A stretch of DNA of 64,000 bases, from the NCBI RefSeq assembly GCF_900099825.1, contig NZ_LT629693.1, positions 2,666,001 to 2,730,000 of the forward strand. The letters run 5' to 3'. Below are positions 54,437 through 62,756 of the stretch, one piece after another. Numbering within the stretch: the first letter of the stretch is position 1; every line of letters starts with the position of its first letter. The translations under genes and the position numbers were made by a program. Under the pieces are notes generated by a model. That model ran no database searches. It saw only the letters and a list, made by a program, of their open reading frames with translations, and was not told where the DNA came from. This DNA is from Bradyrhizobium ottawaense. GTDB lineage: Bacteria > Pseudomonadota > Alphaproteobacteria > Rhizobiales > Xanthobacteraceae.

Positions 54437-55351
54437 CTACCCACCCCGCCCCTTCCCCTTCAAAAACTTCTTCGCCAGAAACTCCGCCAGCACCTCGACG
54501 CGGGCGGGGCGCGGGCCGCCGGGCGGGGTTACCAAATGCACGGCACCTTCCGGTTGCTTCCAGCCTTTCAGGATCACCTCGACCTCGCCCGACGCGATCG
54601 CATCGCCGATGATGAAGTCCGGCAGATCGGCAATGCCGAGCCCTGCGACGACCGACGGCAACAGCGCTTCGCCGTTGTTGACACGGAGTTGTCCGGCGGG
54701 GCGCACGCTCGCCTCTTCGCCCGATGCGTTGGTGTAGTGCCAGAGGTTGGGTGTCGACAGATAGGTGTAGCCGAAGCATTTGTGCTCAGCGAGATGCATC
54801 GGATGCGTCGGCCGGCCGTGACGCTTCAAGTAGGACGGCGCCGCCACCGTGTAGCGTGGCATCGCGCACAGCCGCCGCGCGATCAGCGAAGAGTCCGGCA
54901 GCCGCGCGATGCGCAGGCCGGCGTCAAAACCTTCGCCGATCAGATCGACCGTTGCGTCGCTGAGGTGGAGATCGATCGAGACTTCCGGATAGGCTGCGAG
55001 GAATTCCGGCAGCAGCGGCGCCACCGCCTTGACCCCGAACGTCATCGGCACTGCGAGCCGCACCACCCCGCGCGGCGCGGTCGCTTGCGACAGCGCTTCG
55101 TTTTCGACCGCCTCGGCGTCGGCCAGCAGGCGTGCCGCGTGGGCGGAGAGTTTTTGTCCGGCGTCGGTCAGCGCCAGCCGGCGCGAGGTGCGGTTGAACA
55201 GCCTTGCCCCGAGCCGCTGCTCCAGCCGGCTGACCGCCTTCGACACCGTGGCCTTGGACAGCGCGAGTTCGGTTGCGGCGGACGCAAACGACCGTAATTC
55301 CACGACTTTTGCGAAAATCGCGAGCGCTTCGAAATCCGGCAGTTTGGACAT
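54437..55351 (-). CDS. LysR-family transcriptional regulator
   Basis: 304 residues from ATG 55351 (longer frame adds an implausible leader). The N-terminal winged helix-turn-helix reads FEALAIFAKVVELRSFASAATELALSKATVSKAVSRLEQRLG. The effector domain is of the LysR substrate-binding type. It is divergent from the SDR-pirin-wrbA operon and probably controls it in response to a quinone or electrophile. The shared region contains an inverted repeat. Confidence 0.93.
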   Translation of the reverse strand: MSKLPDFEALAIFAKVVELRSFASAATELALSKATVSKAVSRLEQRLGARLFNRTSRRLALTDAGQKLSAHAARLLADAEAVENEALSQATAPRGVVRLAVPMTFGVKAVAPLLPEFLAAYPEVSIDLHLSDATVDLIGEGFDAGLRIARLPDSSLIARRLCAMPRYTVAAPSYLKRHGRPTHPMHLAEHKCFGYTYLSTPNLWHYTNASGEEASVRPAGQLRVNNGEALLPSVVAGLGIADLPDFIIGDAIASGEVEVILKGWKQPEGAVHLVTPPGGPRPARVEVLAEFLAKKFLKGKGRGG

Positions 55352-55377
55352 GGCTGTCGCCTCAAAGACCAATATTG

Positions 55378-55392
55378 GAAACAATGAGTTTC
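55378..55392. promoter_or_regulatory. Candidate LysR operator
   Basis: GAAAC (55378-55382), AATGA, GTTTC (55388-55392): a 5-5-5 palindrome inside TTGGAAACAATGAGTTTCATT, compatible with the T-N11-A pattern of LysR sites and located 26 bases from the regulator start and 75 bases from the SDR start. Confidence 0.6.
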
Positions 55393-55466
55393 ATTAGTTT
55401 CTATTTCTATACCACGACGGGAGGCATATCCAATGGCCATCGGAATTCAAGCAACGGAGAAATCCA

Positions 55467-56219
55467 ATGACCAAGAAACTCTCGGGCAAGGTTGCCCTGG
55501 TTACCGGCGGCTCGCGCGGCATCGGTGCGGCCAGCGCCCGCGCGCTTGCCGATGAAGGCGCCAACGTCGCCATCAGCTATGTCTCCTCGCCCGACAAGGC
55601 CGAAGCGGTGGTCCGCGAATTGAAGGCCAAGGGCGTGGAAGCCCGCGCTTACAAGGCCGACCAGGCCTCCTCGGCCGAGGTCGAACAGTTGGTGAAGGAC
55701 GTCGCCAGGCAATTCGGCCGGCTCGACATCCTCGTCAATAATGCCGGCGTCGCTGTCAGCGGCGCGGTCGACGATGCCAACGCCGATACCGCCGCATTGG
55801 CCCGCCAGGAAGACATCAACGTTCACGGCGTCATTACCGCGATCCGCACGGCGTCGAAACTGATGGGCGAAGGCGGACGTATCGTCACCGTCGGCTCCGG
55901 TATCGCCACCCGCGCCTCGTTCCCCGGGCTTGCCGATTACGCCGCGTCCAAGGCTGCGATCGTCGGCTACACCAAGGGCGCATCGCGCGACCTCGGCCCG
56001 CGCGGCATCACCGTCAACGTGCTGCAGCCCGGATCGATCGATACCGACATGAACCCGAAGGATGGCGGCGACTTCGCCGAAGCGCAGCGCACGCAGCACG
56101 CGCTGCAACGCTACGGCACCGCCGAGGAAATCGCAGCCGGCGTCGTATTCCTCACCAGCCCGCAGGCCTCGTTCGTGACCGGCACCGTGCTCAACGTCGA
56201 CGGCGGCTTCGGCGCCTAA
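55467..56219 (+). CDS. Short-chain dehydrogenase/reductase
   Basis: 250 residues from ATG 55467 with GGAG upstream. Cofactor motif TGGSRGIGAASARAL near residue 14 and NNAGVAVSG near 90. The catalytic Ser-Tyr-Lys is seen: SGIATRASFPGLADYAASKAA (Tyr near 159, Lys 163). Reduces or oxidises a carbonyl with NAD(P). First gene of a redox operon with pirin and WrbA, so the substrate may be a quinone or reactive carbonyl. Confidence 0.94.
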   Translation: MTKKLSGKVALVTGGSRGIGAASARALADEGANVAISYVSSPDKAEAVVRELKAKGVEARAYKADQASSAEVEQLVKDVARQFGRLDILVNNAGVAVSGAVDDANADTAALARQEDINVHGVITAIRTASKLMGEGGRIVTVGSGIATRASFPGLADYAASKAAIVGYTKGASRDLGPRGITVNVLQPGSIDTDMNPKDGGDFAEAQRTQHALQRYGTAEEIAAGVVFLTSPQASFVTGTVLNVDGGFGA

Positions 56220-56288
56220 TTCAAATCCCGACAGCTGCGCGCACAGCGCCCGGCACCTCCGCAGAACATTCAACGAAGGAAATATCCC

Positions 56289-56987
56289 ATGATCGAACTC
56301 AGACCATTTGCAAAACTCGGCGGCGCCGACCACGGCTGGCTGAAGGCCAAGCACCACTTCTCGTTCGGCAGCCACTACGACCCTGATAATATGGGCCACG
56401 GCAGCTTACGGGTGTGGAACGACGACGAGATCGCGCCGAACACCGGCTTTCCCGCCCATCCCCACGCCAACATGGAAATCATCACCTATGTCCGCGAAGG
56501 CGCGATCACGCACCAGGACAGCCTCGGCAACAAGGGCCGCACCGAAGCGGGCGACGTGCAGGTGATGAGCGCCGGCAGCGGCATTCGTCATTCCGAGTAC
56601 AATCTGGAGCCGACCAAGACGCGGATTTTCCAGATCTGGATCGAGCCGACCAGCAGGGGCGGCCAGCCAACCTGGGGCGCCAAGCCGTTTCCGAAGTCGG
56701 ATCGCTCCGGCAAGCTCGTCACCATCGCCAGCGGCATTGCCGGCGATGCGGATGCGCTGCCGATCCGGGCCGATGCGCGGGTGCTCGCCACCACGCTGAA
56801 GGCCGGCGAGAGCGCGGAATACGACGCCAGCAAGACCCGCAACCTCTATCTGGTGCCGGCGGCCGGCAGCGTCGAAGTCAACGGCGTGCGCGTCAACGCC
56901 CGCGACGGCGCCGCGATCCGCGATGAAGCCAAGCTCACCATCACGGCGCTGGAAGATTCCGAACTGGTGCTGGTCGACGCGGCGTAA
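56289..56987 (+). CDS. Pirin-family protein (quercetinase-like cupin)
   Basis: 232 residues from ATG 56289. Two cupin domains; metal ligands in [26 protein letters not shown] (residues about 57-82, His/His/His and Glu) and SGIRHSEYN (near 100). Pirins are iron or copper cupins with quercetinase activity or a regulatory role. It follows the SDR gene after 69 bases and precedes a repeat and wrbA. Confidence 0.93.
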   Translation: MIELRPFAKLGGADHGWLKAKHHFSFGSHYDPDNMGHGSLRVWNDDEIAPNTGFPAHPHANMEIITYVREGAITHQDSLGNKGRTEAGDVQVMSAGSGIRHSEYNLEPTKTRIFQIWIEPTSRGGQPTWGAKPFPKSDRSGKLVTIASGIAGDADALPIRADARVLATTLKAGESAEYDASKTRNLYLVPAAGSVEVNGVRVNARDGAAIRDEAKLTITALEDSELVLVDAA

Positions 56988-57001
56988 GCCTCACACTCGT
57001 C

Positions 57002-57085
57002 ATGCCCGGGCTTGACCCGGGCATCCATCCTTCTTCGAAAGACTCCTTCCGAAGCGTGATGGATTGCCGGGTCAAGCCCGGCAAT
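57002..57085. repeat. Pair of palindromic repeats between pirin and wrbA
   Basis: Hairpin 1: ATGCCCGGG (57002-57010) / CCCGGGCAT (57016-57024), loop CTTGA. Hairpin 2: ATTGCCGGG (57063-57071) / CCCGGCAAT (57077-57085), loop TCAAG. Both are perfect 9-bp stems of a known REP-like bradyrhizobial type, here placed inside an operon. Confidence 0.85.
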
Positions 57086-57139
57086 GACGGCTCGCTTTCA
57101 AATCAAACCGAACCAACCCCCACTCACAGGAGAGCCATC

Positions 57140-57739
57140 ATGGCCAAAGTACTCGTGCTCTATTATTCCGCTTACGGTCACATCGAGGCGATGGCGAATG
57201 CCGTCGCCGAAGGCGCGCGCGAAGCCGGCGCCACGGTCGATATCAAGCGCGTACCCGAACTGGTGCCGGCCGATGTCGCCAAGGCGTCATATTACAAGGT
57301 CGATCAGGCCGCTCCGATCGCCAAGATCGAAGAACTCGTCAATTACGACGCTGTTGTCGTCGGCACCGGCACCCGCTTCGGCCGGATGTCGTCGCAGATG
57401 GCCAATTTCCTCGACCAGGCCGGTGGCCTCTGGGCCAAGGGCGCCCTGCACGGCAAGGTCGGCGGCGCCTTCACCTCGTCCGCGACCCAGCACGGCGGCC
57501 AGGAGACCACGCTGTTCTCGATCATCACCAATCTCTTGCACTTTGGCATGACGATCGTCGGCCTCAACTATGGTTTTGCCGGCCAGATGAGGCTCGACGA
57601 GATCACCGGCGGTGCGCCTTATGGTGCCACCACGATCACCGGCGGCGACGGCAGCCGCCAGCCGAGCGAAAACGAGCTTGCCGGCGCGCGCTATCAAGGA
57701 CGCACGATCGCGGAGACGGCAAAAAAACTGCATGGCTGA
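57140..57739 (+). CDS. wrbA: NAD(P)H:quinone oxidoreductase WrbA
   Basis: 199 residues from ATG 57140 with AGGAGAG upstream. The flavodoxin-like FMN motif is [21 protein letters not shown] (residues about 4-24), with [25 protein letters not shown] and [19 protein letters not shown] later. It reduces quinones by two electrons and guards against redox cycling. Third gene of the LysR-controlled operon, though a REP pair separates it from pirin. Confidence 0.96.
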   Translation: MAKVLVLYYSAYGHIEAMANAVAEGAREAGATVDIKRVPELVPADVAKASYYKVDQAAPIAKIEELVNYDAVVVGTGTRFGRMSSQMANFLDQAGGLWAKGALHGKVGGAFTSSATQHGGQETTLFSIITNLLHFGMTIVGLNYGFAGQMRLDEITGGAPYGATTITGGDGSRQPSENELAGARYQGRTIAETAKKLHG

Positions 57740-57803
57740 CGCGATAGCGGCGGCGTTCTCCTTCTCGAACGCCGCCGCGGCCAGCGGCGCTGTCTGGAAT
57801 GCA

Positions 57804-57833
57804 CCAGATCGTGAGGCTCCAGATCGTAAGGCT
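57804..57833. repeat. 15-bp tandem duplication
   Basis: CCAGATCGTGAGGCT (57804-57818) and CCAGATCGTAAGGCT (57819-57833), differing at one base. It lies between wrbA and the DUF5996 gene. Confidence 0.92.
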
Positions 57834-57910
57834 GGACCTGGGCTTTAGGTGCGCGACACCAAACCGTGATAGCCTTCTGCCTTCACGATCAGCACGCACG
57901 GGATCCAGCC

Positions 57911-58858
57911 ATGAGCAGCATTTCACAAGCCCCGTGGCCGGAGCTGCCGACCACAGCGTGGCGTGACACCTGTGCGACGGTGCAGCTATGGACCCAGATC
58001 GTCGGCAAGATCCGGCTGACCAGGACGCCATGGCTGAACCATTCCTGGCATGTGACGCTCTACGTCACCCCGCGCGGGCTGACGACCTCGCCGGTGCCGG
58101 ATGGCAGCAGAACCTTCCAGATCGATTTCGATTTCATCGATCACGCCTTGCGCATCGCGACCAGCGATGGCGCGCAACGCGAATTCGCGCTGGCCGGGCA
58201 TTCGGTCGCGAGCTTCTACGCCGCCACGCTGGCAGCCCTGACCGAACTCGGCATTGCCGTCAGCATCGACGAGATGCCGAACGAATTGCCGGAGCCGGTG
58301 CGGTTCTCGCAAGACACCATGCACGCGTCCTACGATCCCGATGCGGTGCGGCGCTTCCTGCAGATCCTGGTGAATTGCGACCGCGTCTTCAAGCAATTCC
58401 GAACCGGCTTTCTCGGCAAGGCGAGCCCGGTGCATTTCTTCTGGGGCAGTTTCGATCTCGCGGTGACGCGTTTCTCGGGCCGCCGCGCACCGCGCCATCC
58501 CGGTGGCGTGCCGAACCTGCCCAATGACGTGGTGCAGGAGGCCTATTCGCACGAAGTCAGCAGCGCCGGCTTCTGGCCGGGCGGCGGTGCCATCGATTAT
58601 CCCGCGTTCTATTCCTATGCCTATCCGGAGCCTGCGGGCTTCCGTGCCGCGAAGATAAAGCCCGACGCGGCGTTCTTCAGCGAAGCGCTCGGCGAATTCG
58701 TGCTGCCCTACGATGCCGTGCGCGCGGCCGCCGATCCCGACAAGGCGCTGCTCGATTTCCTGCAAAGCACGTATGAAGCCGCGGCGGTGGCTGCGAAATG
58801 GGACCGCGATGCGCTGGAATGCGGCCTGGGCCGGCCGGGTGTGGTGCGACAGATTTAG
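57911..58858 (+). CDS. DUF5996 family protein
   Basis: 315 residues from ATG 57911. Sequence patterns such as TQIVGKIRLTRTPWLNHSWHVTLYVTPRGLTTSP (near residue 28) and SHEVSSAGFWPGGGAIDYPAFYSYAYPEP (near 215) match the DUF5996 family, whose function is unknown. It lacks a signal peptide or membrane helix, so it is probably cytoplasmic. The start with an upstream in-frame GTG at 57866 is less likely. Confidence 0.85.
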   Translation: MSSISQAPWPELPTTAWRDTCATVQLWTQIVGKIRLTRTPWLNHSWHVTLYVTPRGLTTSPVPDGSRTFQIDFDFIDHALRIATSDGAQREFALAGHSVASFYAATLAALTELGIAVSIDEMPNELPEPVRFSQDTMHASYDPDAVRRFLQILVNCDRVFKQFRTGFLGKASPVHFFWGSFDLAVTRFSGRRAPRHPGGVPNLPNDVVQEAYSHEVSSAGFWPGGGAIDYPAFYSYAYPEPAGFRAAKIKPDAAFFSEALGEFVLPYDAVRAAADPDKALLDFLQSTYEAAAVAAKWDRDALECGLGRPGVVRQI

Positions 58859-58868
58859 TTTGGCAGCT

Positions 58869-58960
58869 TCGTAGGGTGGGCAAAGCGAAGCGTGCCCACC
58901 GTCTCTGTTGAGAATGTTGATGGTGGGCACGGCGCAAGGGCGCCTTTGCCCACCCTACGA
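58869..58960. repeat. Large palindromic intergenic repeat
   Basis: Outer arms TCGTAGGGTGGGCAAAG (58869-58885) / CTTTGCCCACCCTACGA (58944-58960), perfect over 17 bases; inner arms CGTGCCCACC (58891-58900) / GGTGGGCACG (58922-58931). The sequence type (GTAGGGTGGGCAAAGC) is widely dispersed in rhizobial genomes. Confidence 0.92.
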
Positions 58961-58969
58961 ACCAACGGA

Positions 58970-59152
58970 TCAATGCTTGATGATCGTCTGCTTTATTTCC
59001 GCGCCGCAGTCGGCGCATTCATAGGTGAAGTCGATCTTCGCCATGCTCCAATGCGGCTCGACGTCGCGCACGAACATTGAAAGTCCGACGCAGCTCGGAC
59101 AAATGACGAAAGCAGGCTCGATGTCATCGTGATGATGGATATAGGCTGGCAT
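58970..59152 (-). CDS. Small zinc-ribbon-like protein
   Basis: 60 residues from ATG 59152, with GGGGAG seven bases upstream. Two cysteine pairs CPSC (near residue 18) and CADC (near 47) suggest a zinc ribbon. Residues between give PHWSMAKIDFTYECADCGAE. Function unknown; it begins MPAYIHHHDD, a His-rich start. The stop lies just after the palindromic repeat. Confidence 0.8.
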   Translation of the reverse strand: MPAYIHHHDDIEPAFVICPSCVGLSMFVRDVEPHWSMAKIDFTYECADCGAEIKQTIIKH

Positions 59153-59510
59153 GTCGGAACTCCCCATGGAAGCATTCACCAGTAGCCCGTGACCCGACTC
59201 ACAGCATACGCGCGTCCAGCAAATCCGATCATGAACTCTGGCGAACACAGGAAGAACGACAGCACAATCTTGGAATGTGTGACAGATTTGCACGACCGTG
59301 TCCGCGCGGCCACAACAGGTTAATTCTCGTTTACGAAATGCGGGTTCTGACTCATGAAACCCATCAGCCAGCGGCGCGCGCCGAACGACTTACATCGAAT
59401 TAACGGTGTCGCGCGAGATCTGCCGGCGCGCATTGTCACTGTGGCCGAAACATGATTTGTTGCTTTTTTGTCGCACCCACAAACGTCGAACCGATCGTAG
59501 GCGCGGACTC
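59153..59510. other. Intergenic region, no gene seen
   Basis: 358 bases between divergent genes. No regulatory element or RNA gene was recognised. A stretch near 59306-59345 (TTAATTCTCGTTTACGAAATGC) is relatively AT-rich and may hold a promoter. Confidence 0.4.
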
Positions 59511-60632
59511 GTGCACGGCAAGGTATTGCTCCTATCGCAGCGCCGGATTTCCGATCTGGTCGCGTTTTGCCTCGCCTATGAGTTCGAGGATACGTTCCAG
59601 GCCGTCACCGGTGCCGAGCGAATAGACGCCACCGATTTACCCTCCCTCGAATTCTGCCGCCGAGCCTACAAGCTGGCGCGCGCCGCCACCGGATCGCCCC
59701 GCGCAGCACTTGGGCTTGCGCCGTCGCCGCGGGGCAAGGTGGTGCTGGAGCGCGATTACGAACTGTTCTTTCCGGTCTTCAGCAACGCTTTCGAATTGTA
59801 TTCGTTGGCGACAATTCCCAACTGGCGCCAGCGCTGCGGCAAGGCCGCCTGCTTCATCACCGAGGTCTGGACCGACCAGTTACCGGAATATCTGCTCGAG
59901 CTGCTGTCCGGCTTCGATCATATCTTTCTCGGGCTGCGGCATTGCGTCGACGACGTCGCGCGCATCACCGGCCGGCCCTGCAGCTACCTTCCGCTCGCAA
60001 CCGACGTGCCGCGTTTCGCGCCGGCGGCGCTGGATCAGCCGCGGCCGATCGATGTCTGCAACATCGGCCGCCGCTCACCGGTCACGCATCAGGCCCTGCT
60101 GGCCGATGCCGAGCGACGGCAGAGCTTCTACTACTACGATACGGTGGCCGCGAGCGGCTCCGACCTGAAGCAGCGCACGTTCCGCGTCGACAACCCTGGG
60201 GAACATCGTCTGATGCTGGCGGCGATCCTCAACCGCAGCCGCTATTTCATCGCCAATCGCAGCCACGTCAACAATCCCGAATTCACCGCGGGTCGCGACG
60301 AAATATCCGCACGCTTCTACGAAGGCGTCGCCGCAGGCGCGGCCATGATCGGCGAGGCGCCGCGCACCGATGAATTCAAGCGGCAGTTCGACTGGCCGGA
60401 TGCGGTGATCCACCTCCCGTTCGATTCCCCTGATATCGCCGATATCCTGGCGGATCTGAACGGCAACCCCGTGCGGTTGCAGACGGTGCGCGCCAAGAAC
60501 GTCCGCGAAGCCGCGCGCCGGCACGACTGGCTGCATCGCATCGGAATCGTGTTCGACATCCTCGGCCTGGCGCCGACCGACGGCATGGACGCCCGCGCCG
60601 ATCGGCTCGACCGGATCGCGTCGCAGGCCTAG
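59511..60632 (+). CDS. Glycosyltransferase-like protein (GT1/GT4 C-terminal style)
   Basis: 373 residues from GTG 59511 (HGKVLLLSQRRISD), chosen because residues before it are not family-like. The C-terminal half has a Rossmann-like pattern with FYEGVAAGAAMIGEAP (near residue 267), the glycosyltransferase GT-B C-terminal loop style (E near the donor phosphate). No nucleotide motif at the N-terminus. Possibly polysaccharide or glycan decoration, in keeping with the flippase and membrane proteins downstream. Confidence 0.7.
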   Translation: MHGKVLLLSQRRISDLVAFCLAYEFEDTFQAVTGAERIDATDLPSLEFCRRAYKLARAATGSPRAALGLAPSPRGKVVLERDYELFFPVFSNAFELYSLATIPNWRQRCGKAACFITEVWTDQLPEYLLELLSGFDHIFLGLRHCVDDVARITGRPCSYLPLATDVPRFAPAALDQPRPIDVCNIGRRSPVTHQALLADAERRQSFYYYDTVAASGSDLKQRTFRVDNPGEHRLMLAAILNRSRYFIANRSHVNNPEFTAGRDEISARFYEGVAAGAAMIGEAPRTDEFKRQFDWPDAVIHLPFDSPDIADILADLNGNPVRLQTVRAKNVREAARRHDWLHRIGIVFDILGLAPTDGMDARADRLDRIASQA

Positions 60633-60772
60633 GCGATATCTTTCACCACCGCGATCATGTCCGCGCCGGAAACCGGCGGTTGCCGGCGGCATCCGCCATC
60701 CGAAAGTTAATGAACCCTCGAAACATATGGTTAACGAATTCATGAAATTGTGGAGCAACGGACGGAGGGCTC

Positions 60773-60877
60773 ATTACTTCCGCTGACAGCCTCGATTTGC
60801 GGGACTGGCACAGCCTCGACGTCCCCGTGTTTCGGATGCCCGACGTCGAGTTGCTGGCAAAATTGCTTCCGGCCTGA
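60773..60877 (+). other. Candidate 34-residue ORF with ATT start
   Basis: GGAGG at 60763-60767 precedes an open frame from ATT 60773 to TGA 60877 with high third-position GC, reading ADSLDLRDWHSLDVPVFRMPDVELLAKLLPA after the first residues. No ATG or GTG start lies at a proper distance. It may be a small protein or the 3' remnant of a longer gene. Low confidence. Confidence 0.3.
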
Positions 60878-60910
60878 CTCGGGCTCCGACAGTTATGGCC
60901 GAGGTTCGCC

Positions 60911-62281
60911 GTGATGCGTAATTTGTACAGTGCCGGTCATCGCAGGTCGGATCCCGAAGCTGGCATTCAGCACGCGGGCACCGCGCCGTCGCGGCCAGCG
61001 CCACGACGGCATCGGGCTGGACCGCAACGCCGCGAACAGAATGCCGCCGCAGAAGAGCGCAGCCCGGGTACGCCGTTTTCCCATTCGCCCGATCGATCGC
61101 GCCACAACGGCAGCCTCCCGAGCGATGACGGGCTTCGCATCGAAGCCGAGCGGCATCAGAAATCCGAACTCAAGCGCCTCCGCGAGGAGGTGCTCGATAT
61201 CGCGCGCGAACTGAAAGGCATGCAACGCCTCGAAACCGGGCGTCCCGGTGCCAAGGGCTTTGACGGGCCGCCCGCGCGGGAGTTCGGGGTCAGGACCAAG
61301 TCACCGGGTGTCTCGCGCAGCGTTCGCCCTTCGCAATCCCCTGTCCGCCCGCCGGAGCTGCGACCGCAGCCGGCCCGGCAAGACCTCCGCGCCGGCACCG
61401 TCGATGCGAAGACCAAGGCAGCGCCCGCACGCGCGAAAACGCCGCCGCCGTTGATCGTCCCCGGCGTCCGGAAACTCGCGAAAAATCCTGGGGCGCGGAC
61501 CAAAGGCATTCGCCTGAACCTCGCCGCCAAGGTCGCGTTGCTCACGGTGCTGATGCTGGCCGGAACCGGCCTGATCACCATGAAGCTCTGGGGCGGAATG
61601 CCCTGGCTGGCGCCTGCGCGCCAAAAAGTCGCTGACATGCTGGTCCACGTCTCTTCGCAGGTCTCCTGGCCGGTGGCCAAGGCCGCGCACGCGGCGCCAT
61701 CGAACTCCACGCCGATCGCCCGCCAGTTGCCCGCCTTCGCGGCTCCCGACACCTACGGCGTCTACGCCGTCAGCGACGGACAATTGACGCCGCTCGAACC
61801 GTTGCCGATCCGCGTTCCCGATGCGCGCGTGTCGATCTCGAGCACGATCTCGAAACCGGCTCCGGCGCCGCTCGCGAACGGACACCTGTCCTTTGTGGTC
61901 TATCACCGTGAACTGGCCACCAGCGTCCCTGAAACCGCTTCGGTGCGTATCGTCGCAAAAGTCATGCAGGCGACCGCGTTCGCCGGCGGCAAGCCGAAGT
62001 CGATGGCGATTGAAGACACCTGGGCGGTACGTGGCGGAGCTGTCGATCTGCGGATTGCGCCGGTGCCCGGCAATCAGGAAATGGTCGTGATCCGGGCAGC
62101 CGATCCGAATTTCACGCTATCGCCGGGGCGTTACGTCCTGATGTTCAAGAACCAGGCCTATGACTTCAGCGTCGCGGGAACCGTCAGCGACACCGCGCAA
62201 TGCCTGGAGCGCGCCGACCTGCAGGACCGCTCGGTCTATTCCGAATGCCGCGAACTTCCGGCGCAGCCGGTCAGCTTTTAG
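60911..62281 (+). CDS. Single-pass membrane protein with long basic linker, unknown
   Basis: 456 residues from GTG 60911 (ATG is the next codon; GAGG at 60901 fits either). Residues 1-200 are Arg/Pro/Ser-rich and disordered, with a short helical stretch about 80-105. A single helix at about residues 205-222 (AAKVALLTVLMLAGTGLIT) anchors it. The C-terminal 220 residues form a soluble, probably periplasmic domain with several Val/Ser-rich strands. Function unknown. It overlaps the next gene's end by 11 bases, convergently. Confidence 0.72.
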   Translation: MMRNLYSAGHRRSDPEAGIQHAGTAPSRPAPRRHRAGPQRREQNAAAEERSPGTPFSHSPDRSRHNGSLPSDDGLRIEAERHQKSELKRLREEVLDIARELKGMQRLETGRPGAKGFDGPPAREFGVRTKSPGVSRSVRPSQSPVRPPELRPQPARQDLRAGTVDAKTKAAPARAKTPPPLIVPGVRKLAKNPGARTKGIRLNLAAKVALLTVLMLAGTGLITMKLWGGMPWLAPARQKVADMLVHVSSQVSWPVAKAAHAAPSNSTPIARQLPAFAAPDTYGVYAVSDGQLTPLEPLPIRVPDARVSISSTISKPAPAPLANGHLSFVVYHRELATSVPETASVRIVAKVMQATAFAGGKPKSMAIEDTWAVRGGAVDLRIAPVPGNQEMVVIRAADPNFTLSPGRYVLMFKNQAYDFSVAGTVSDTAQCLERADLQDRSVYSECRELPAQPVSF

Positions 62282-62735
62282 CGAGAACCTGCGCCTTCAA
62301 CTGCGGCGCGGGAGGCGCCGCATTGATCCTGCGCCAGATCAGCAATCCGGCGCCGCCACCGATCAGGCAAATCGCCGTCAACACCCATTCGCCAGTCCGC
62401 AGGCCGCCGCCAGCGACGGCATAGGGCCACAGCCCGAGACCGACCCAGAACAGCTTCTGCCATTGGTAGCTGTCATGCAGCTTGGCGATCTGGCGACGAT
62501 CGGACCAGATCTGCTTCGCCTCAGTAGAAAATGGCAGGAGCTTCCGCAGCACGGCCGGGATCACCCGCAGTCCGATCAACAATGCGAGAAACAGGGCCAA
62601 GTCGATCCAGATCCGGTCAACATCGCCGGACAGCGCACGAAAGACCGGCGGAATGCACAGGCCAAGCGCCACGCGGGAAACCGCGCCCGACTGGCCGCTG
62701 TCGAGTTCGACAAGATATCGTTCGAGATGTTGCAT
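62271..62735 (-). CDS. Small membrane protein, unknown
   Basis: 154 residues from ATG 62735 (TTG 62747 would add four). Two to four hydrophobic helices around residues 40-62 and 95-140. No motif recognised. Convergent overlap with the upstream gene; downstream of the flippase. May belong to the polysaccharide locus. Confidence 0.68.
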   Translation of the reverse strand: MQHLERYLVELDSGQSGAVSRVALGLCIPPVFRALSGDVDRIWIDLALFLALLIGLRVIPAVLRKLLPFSTEAKQIWSDRRQIAKLHDSYQWQKLFWVGLGLWPYAVAGGGLRTGEWVLTAICLIGGGAGLLIWRRINAAPPAPQLKAQVLAKS

Positions 62736-62756
62736 CGGAATGCCCAACGTCTGAGG

